DNA of 17,406 bases from JAZKAD01 sp040389305. GTDB lineage: Bacteria; Pseudomonadota; Alphaproteobacteria; Rickettsiales; Rickettsiaceae. Under the pieces are notes generated by a model. It had not been told where the DNA came from and made no database searches. It saw only the letters and a program-made list of their open reading frames with translations. The position numbers were made by a program, and so were the translations under genes. Location of the stretch: contig JAZKAD010000057.1 in NCBI GenBank assembly GCA_040389305.1, positions 1 to 17,406 of the forward strand, read 5' to 3'. Each line of letters starts with the position of its first letter. The stretch's first letter is position 1. Below, in pieces: positions 14,023 to 17,406 of the stretch.

Positions 14023-14847
14023 TTATTCCGAGCTTCTGCAACCCGCTTTTATCTCGTCTAGTATCTTGTCATACTCTCTAAAATACAGTGTATCTAGAGC
14101 GCCCAAAGGAGCCCAATTCTCAGAGCTAATCCCTATTAAATGCGCGGATCTTCCAAGTAATTTTCTATATCTCCCAAGGCTTTGACCATCCGTGATGAAA
14201 CATAAATTTGATTTTTTACTAAGGCCGGATAAATCGTTCATAGCTTTGACGCTAAGATGCTCATAGCTTTGATAGAATTTTGTACATTTCGTAGATTGAT
14301 CAAATAAATATTCCACGCTATCGCTAAGTATAATAGTATCAGATATGCTACTCATGACACTCTGACGCTTTAATTCTAATTGTTGCAATTTTTCTATATT
14401 CAAAGCAAGGTTATGCTCAAAGAATGCCTTATTTTCTGGTGATATTTGACATAAAAGCTTTGTAATTTCCTCTAAAATTATCATCGCATTCTGAGGAAGC
14501 AGCCATAAATGCCAATTGTTATTTTCTATCTTGAGTCCCGCAATACCTCCAATGTGAAGTACATGGCCATAGATTTGAGGTAAAATTTTTGCAGCGAATC
14601 CGTCGAATTTCTCGTCGATATATATAAATAAATCTGCATTTTCAAAATTTTTGATGTCGCTTGGCTTTAAGCTGTAATGATGAGGGCATCCGGGGTCATT
14701 TGCGATATTTATCACTTTGGCTCTGCCCCCTGCAATCATCGAAGCGAGACTAGCTACCGGAGTAATGCTAGTAACGATATTAGTAGCTACCGAAGGCCTT
14801 GCGAAACATAAACCAAGGATGATTAATAGTAAGTTCTTATAATTCAT
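14023..14847 (-). CDS. ZnuA-like metal ABC transporter substrate-binding protein, altered metal site
   Basis: The 274-residue protein has a signal peptide (about 1-21) and the start of a cluster A-I binding protein: SITPVASLASMIAGGRAKV (27-45), then CPHHYSLKPSDIKNFENADL (54-73) with the first metal His at H56, and WHLWLLP (112-118) with the second at H113. In ZnuA a third His sits in an H-D-A segment; here the aligned place reads L-S-D-S-V (174-178), so that His is absent. Near the end, where the family has L-D-P-L-G, it reads N-W-A-P-L-G-A (244-250), so the acidic ligand also seems changed. The usual His-rich loop is missing. The start overlaps the end of cca by 11 bases. No permease or ATPase gene is near. 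It may bind another metal or work differently from ZnuA. Confidence 0.78.
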   Translation of the reverse strand: MNYKNLLLIILGLCFARPSVATNIVTSITPVASLASMIAGGRAKVINIANDPGCPHHYSLKPSDIKNFENADLFIYIDEKFDGFAAKILPQIYGHVLHIGGIAGLKIENNNWHLWLLPQNAMIILEEITKLLCQISPENKAFFEHNLALNIEKLQQLELKRQSVMSSISDTIILSDSVEYLFDQSTKCTKFYQSYEHLSVKAMNDLSGLSKKSNLCFITDGQSLGRYRKLLGRSAHLIGISSENWAPLGALDTLYFREYDKILDEIKAGCRSSE

Positions 14848-16030
14848 TTTCTATTATCCGTATTAATTCTTGTTTTTGTATTTTGCAGCCGCTTTGCATC
14901 CAGATTTTTTTAATGCGCGATAAAGCGACTCCTATATCAGGGCCAATTATACCAAGCTTTTTTAAGTCGTCACCTCGCACAGGTAAGGCCTTGGGACTAT
15001 CTTTGAATTCATGCGGCAGTTCTTTCGAGGTTTCTTGCGTAATTTTTCCAAGGGCAAGAGATGCTATAATACGCTGGGCTACATCATAGCCGTCTACCCA
15101 ATCCTCCATAAGAGCGAGCATCGCGTCCTGCCGCTGGATAGATAAAATGGACATAATCTCCCGAGTGTCGGCTTTTGAAAATAAGAGATCACGCAGCAAA
15201 GCCTTAAGATCCTCCATGTTAGAATTCGCAAAAAGCATCGCGTATTTTGTAGAAAGCCTCGCCTTTATTTTGCAAAAAGATGTTGCTTTGTATAGAGCCT
15301 CTAGATTATTTATGCCAATCTCAAGAGGCCCAAAAACTCTAATCCCACCTTCATTCATCTTTTTTAAGACAATCACATCATCTGTCTTGGTGAGCCACTT
15401 TTTCATTTCGCCATTGATTCTCTCACGCGATAGACGAGTGATCTGGTCCTTTGCGAGTTTGCATGCCTCATATCCTGCATCATCTATACTAACGGCGTAA
15501 CAAGCGGAAAACCTAAAAAACCGTAAAATACGTAAGTAATCTTCGGATATGCGATCACTAGCATTTCCTATAAACCTGACTTTCTTGTTTTTTAAGTCAT
15601 CAATGCCGCCGAAATAGTCGTATATTTTATGCTCGAAAGGGCAATAACTTAGAGCATTTATTGTAAAATCTCGCCTTGAAGCATCCTCTTCAAAGCTATC
15701 TGTATATTCTACCTCCGCATGTCTTCCATCGCATTTAATATCACGCCTAAGTGATGTGATTTCAAAATGCTTGTTATCTATAAGCGCCGTTACGGTACCA
15801 AAATTTATACCCGTGGGAATAACTTTAAATCCTTGATGAGAAAGGCTTTCTATAACTTCTTCTGGACGAAGAGAGGTCGCAATATCTATATCCTCACTCT
15901 TAAAACCAAGCATAGCATCGCGCACTGCTCCTCCGATAATACGAGGCTTGCCCCCCGTATAATTCAGCGCTTGAAGGAGTTTTAGAAGGCTAGGACTTTG
16001 AAAAGGGAGGGTTTGCGATATAACTTCCAT
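14837..16030 (-). CDS. cca: CCA tRNA nucleotidyltransferase / poly(A) polymerase family
   Basis: This class II polymerase-beta type enzyme builds or repairs the CCA 3' end of tRNAs. The 397 residues contain IGGAVRDAMLG (32-42), the catalytic EDIDIAT (46-52, D47 and D49), the template-like RRDFTINALSY (119-129), and DRISEDYLRILRFFRF (159-174) of the PolyA_pol RNA-binding region. The C-terminal helical part is as in alphaproteobacterial members. It lies 14 bases downstream of maf and overlaps the ZnuA-like gene by 11 bases, so the three are one transcript. CCA versus poly(A) specificity cannot be settled by eye, but a lone copy of this form in alphaproteobacteria is normally the CCA enzyme. Confidence 0.93.
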   Translation of the reverse strand: MEVISQTLPFQSPSLLKLLQALNYTGGKPRIIGGAVRDAMLGFKSEDIDIATSLRPEEVIESLSHQGFKVIPTGINFGTVTALIDNKHFEITSLRRDIKCDGRHAEVEYTDSFEEDASRRDFTINALSYCPFEHKIYDYFGGIDDLKNKKVRFIGNASDRISEDYLRILRFFRFSACYAVSIDDAGYEACKLAKDQITRLSRERINGEMKKWLTKTDDVIVLKKMNEGGIRVFGPLEIGINNLEALYKATSFCKIKARLSTKYAMLFANSNMEDLKALLRDLLFSKADTREIMSILSIQRQDAMLALMEDWVDGYDVAQRIIASLALGKITQETSKELPHEFKDSPKALPVRGDDLKKLGIIGPDIGVALSRIKKIWMQSGCKIQKQELIRIIENEL

Positions 16031-16044
16031 AGCTTATAGTTCTC

Positions 16045-16629
16045 TCACTTATAGCCTAAAGATATCAACATATTACGGGTTTCGAATAATGGGAGTCCTA
16101 TAATATTAGAAAACGAACCACTGATAAAAGATACGAAGCCCTGCACGGACCCTTGCACAGAATATCCTCCAGCCTTTCCAATACCCTCGCCACAATTAGC
16201 ATACCAGTCTATTTCTTGATCTGTTAATCTCTTAAAGGCGACAACGGTTTGGACGAGTCTTGACCTTGACTCTCTCGTGCCATCTTCAGTTTTCTTGATT
16301 ATATGCACCCCAGTATAGATTCTGTGGCGCCTTCCGGAATAAAGCTTCAAGCAGTCTGCAACCATTTCTGGAGTCAATGCTTTGGGCATAATGCGCCTGC
16401 CTACAGCAGCTACTGTATCCGCAGCTATTATATAACCGCCCTCTATTTCTTGGGAAATTTTATTGGCTTTTAAGGTAGCGAGGCGTGATGCTGCCTGCCC
16501 TGGCAATTCCCTTGGGAGCTCTGTTTCATCAACATCAGCGGGTTTTACTATAGGATGTATATCGATACGAGATAAGAGCTCTAATCTTGCAGGGGAAGCA
16601 GATGCAAGAATGATTGGTAGCGTTTGCAT
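16045..16629 (-). CDS. maf: Maf-like nucleotide pyrophosphatase (dTTP/UTP type)
   Basis: Maf proteins hydrolyse non-canonical or surplus nucleoside triphosphates to monophosphates. The 194-residue protein shows the N-terminal ILASASPARLELL (7-19), the catalytic AADT (69-72, D71), and the C-terminal GKAGGYSVQG followed by SGSFSNIIGLPL. The GKAGGY-x-x-QG form fits the YhdE (dTTP/UTP) subgroup rather than the YceF (7-methyl-GTP) subgroup. ATG 16629 is preceded by a plausible promoter at 16676-16704. It is first in the maf-cca-ZnuA-like operon. Confidence 0.93.
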   Translation of the reverse strand: MQTLPIILASASPARLELLSRIDIHPIVKPADVDETELPRELPGQAASRLATLKANKISQEIEGGYIIAADTVAAVGRRIMPKALTPEMVADCLKLYSGRRHRIYTGVHIIKKTEDGTRESRSRLVQTVVAFKRLTDQEIDWYANCGEGIGKAGGYSVQGSVQGFVSFISGSFSNIIGLPLFETRNMLISLGYK

Positions 16630-16675
16630 AAATTTTGTGAAGTTTGAGGGGTGAGTTTGTGCTTGAGGTAGTACT

Positions 16676-16704
16676 TTTATAAATCGCAGTCTTTTATGAG
16701 TTAA
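16676..16704 (-). promoter_or_regulatory. Possible promoter of the maf-cca operon
   Basis: On the minus strand TTAACT (16699-16704), a 17-base spacer and TATAAA (16676-16681) lie 47 bases before the maf ATG and just past the end of the broken MNT gene. Both boxes depart from consensus by one or two bases. Confidence 0.4.
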
Positions 16705-16711
16705 GATTTAA

Positions 16712-17001
16712 TCATAAAGGTCTAGCTTCTTTTATGATGTCGTCCTTAATTAATCTATACAGAGCTTTCTCTGATACTACATCCACTTTCCTACCAAGTA
16801 GCTCTTCAAGGCGCCATTTTAATCCGCCTATAGCAAAGCCAGAAGAAGGCTTCATACGCACTAAAAATCTATATCACTCTCAGAGGTAAAAGTTCCTCGG
16901 ACGATAGAGCCGAATACTTTTATCTCTTCTACCTGACATGCCTCCGCTATATCTAGAATTTGAGCTCTATATTTGCTCTGCAATGATGCAAGGTTCATCA
17001 T
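16712..17001 (-). pseudogene. MNT-type nucleotidyltransferase, broken by a one-base frameshift
   Basis: From ATG 17001 (or 16998) the minus strand encodes about 45 residues ending in VFGSIVRGTFTSESDIDF, with a perfect G-S-x9-D-I-D catalytic motif, then hits TAG (16861-16863). Shifting frame by one base at the five-T run (16863-16867) restores LVRMKPSSG, then GLKWRLEELLGRKVDVVSEK, and a natural end at TGA (16712-16714). The rejoined protein is about 96 residues and matches small COG1669-type MNT proteins along its whole length. One missing T would turn DFLVR into DF-stop. It may be a genuine pseudogene, a sequencing error in a homopolymer, or a slippage site. It begins five bases after the TrcR stop, so it may be read from that transcript. 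No HEPN partner is next to it. Confidence 0.85.
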
Positions 17002-17005
17002 ATAA

Positions 17006-17406
17006 TCAAATAATCAGATCTTCATTTATATGCTTAGAAGATGAACTGCCGAACTGCGCCATAAGTCTATCTAAATCAGACTGACTACAAATCCCAAGAA
17101 GAACCGGATCGCGAGGACGAATGTTTTTCATATTCCAATGGCTACGGTCTCTGATAGCTGCAATAGTTGTTTTCGTAGTGCCCACAAGTTTAGCAATCTG
17201 TGCATCATTTACGTCAGGACATGTTTTGATAAGCCAGTAAATTGCATCTGGTTTATCTTGTCTTCTTGCTACTGGGGTATATTTCGATGGCTTTTTCTTT
17301 TTGCTGCCCACTAGGCTGTCCACTATATTGGCAGATATTTGCATCTCAGCTTTAGGGTTAGCCACGCAACGGTCAAGCTCTTCTTGCCTTAGCTGACCCG
17401 CAACTA
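17006..17406 (-). CDS. trcR: DUF1013 / TrcR-type cell-cycle transcriptional regulator (5' end outside window)
   Basis: The visible C-terminal 133 residues read AGQLRQEELDRC from the right edge, then YTPVARRQDKPDAIYWLIKT, DAQIAKLVGTTKTTIAAIR, DRSHWNMKNIRPRDPVLLG and CSQSDLDRLM. These are the conserved blocks of the DUF1013 family, found almost only in alphaproteobacteria and annotated there as TrcR. DAQIAKLVGTTKTTIAAIRD is a helix-turn-helix. A GTG at 17365 could be taken for a start, but the conserved GQLxxEEL segment upstream in the same frame shows the gene continues past the window edge. The extreme C-terminus (GSSSSKHINEDLII) is a variable tail. The stop lies five bases before the broken MNT gene. 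Confidence 0.9.
   Translation of the reverse strand, partial: VAGQLRQEELDRCVANPKAEMQISANIVDSLVGSKKKKPSKYTPVARRQDKPDAIYWLIKTCPDVNDAQIAKLVGTTKTTIAAIRDRSHWNMKNIRPRDPVLLGICSQSDLDRLMAQFGSSSSKHINEDLII

Noticed and set aside
17363..17365. GTG as start codon of the DUF1013 gene
   Set aside because: The conserved family segment GQLxxEELDRC continues upstream in the same frame to the window edge, so this is an internal Val.
1..17406. tRNA genes, rRNA, CRISPR arrays, insertion sequences, prophage
   Set aside because: All spaces between genes were read on both strands. No T-loop/anticodon pattern, regular spaced repeats, transposase or integrase motifs, or phage genes were found.

Overview
The window looks like a low-GC alphaproteobacterium, most probably a flagellated member of the Rickettsiales or a similar host-associated lineage. 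Support comes from an AT-rich, densely packed gene set with small intergenic spaces, a DUF1013/TrcR-type regulator (an alphaproteobacterial family), a split PntA (PntAA form), a Mg-type HemB, an MFS carrier of the metabolite:H+ symporter type common in Rickettsiales, and a diverged flagellin. No rRNA, tRNA, CRISPR array, prophage or insertion sequence was recognised. Genus-level placement is inference.

Left part (1-5917). The last strands of an outer-membrane beta-barrel protein end at 200 on the plus strand. A lone pntAA follows without pntAB/pntB. Next is an unusual gene (1560-2579) that is the membrane half of a type I secretion ABC exporter with no ATPase domain. A minus-strand cluster then runs, in transcription order, copper chaperone PCuAC, hemB, MFS transporter. 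It suggests a respiration/heme/copper theme. Diverging from PCuAC is a DUF6314 gene.

Middle (5918-11354). A good sigma70-type promoter with a structured leader precedes a tightly coupled plus-strand operon: AEC-family transporter, MNT nucleotidyltransferase, HEPN protein with RX4HXY motif, and RNase HII. The genes overlap by 4, 4 and 11 bases. The MNT-HEPN pair matches the MntA/HepT toxin-antitoxin type, here embedded in an operon with a housekeeping nuclease. A large secreted TPR-like solenoid protein follows. It is interrupted in the assembly by a 10-N gap that artificially shifts the frame.

Right part (11355-17406). All genes here are on the minus strand: kdsA (lipid A/LPS core, metal-dependent class), a diverged flagellin with a strong terminator and a 19-base inverted repeat upstream, a ZnuA-like periplasmic binding protein that appears to lack part of its metal site, the CCA-adding enzyme, and Maf. 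maf, cca and the ZnuA-like gene form one compact operon. Upstream of maf lies a second MNT nucleotidyltransferase, broken by a one-base frameshift in a T run and not predictable as a single ORF. The window ends inside a TrcR/DUF1013 gene whose 5' end is outside.

The observations most worth following are the ATPase-less exporter, the translationally coupled MNT-HEPN-rnhB module together with the decaying second MNT, the flagellin and its palindromic upstream region, and the ZnuA-like protein with an altered metal site.
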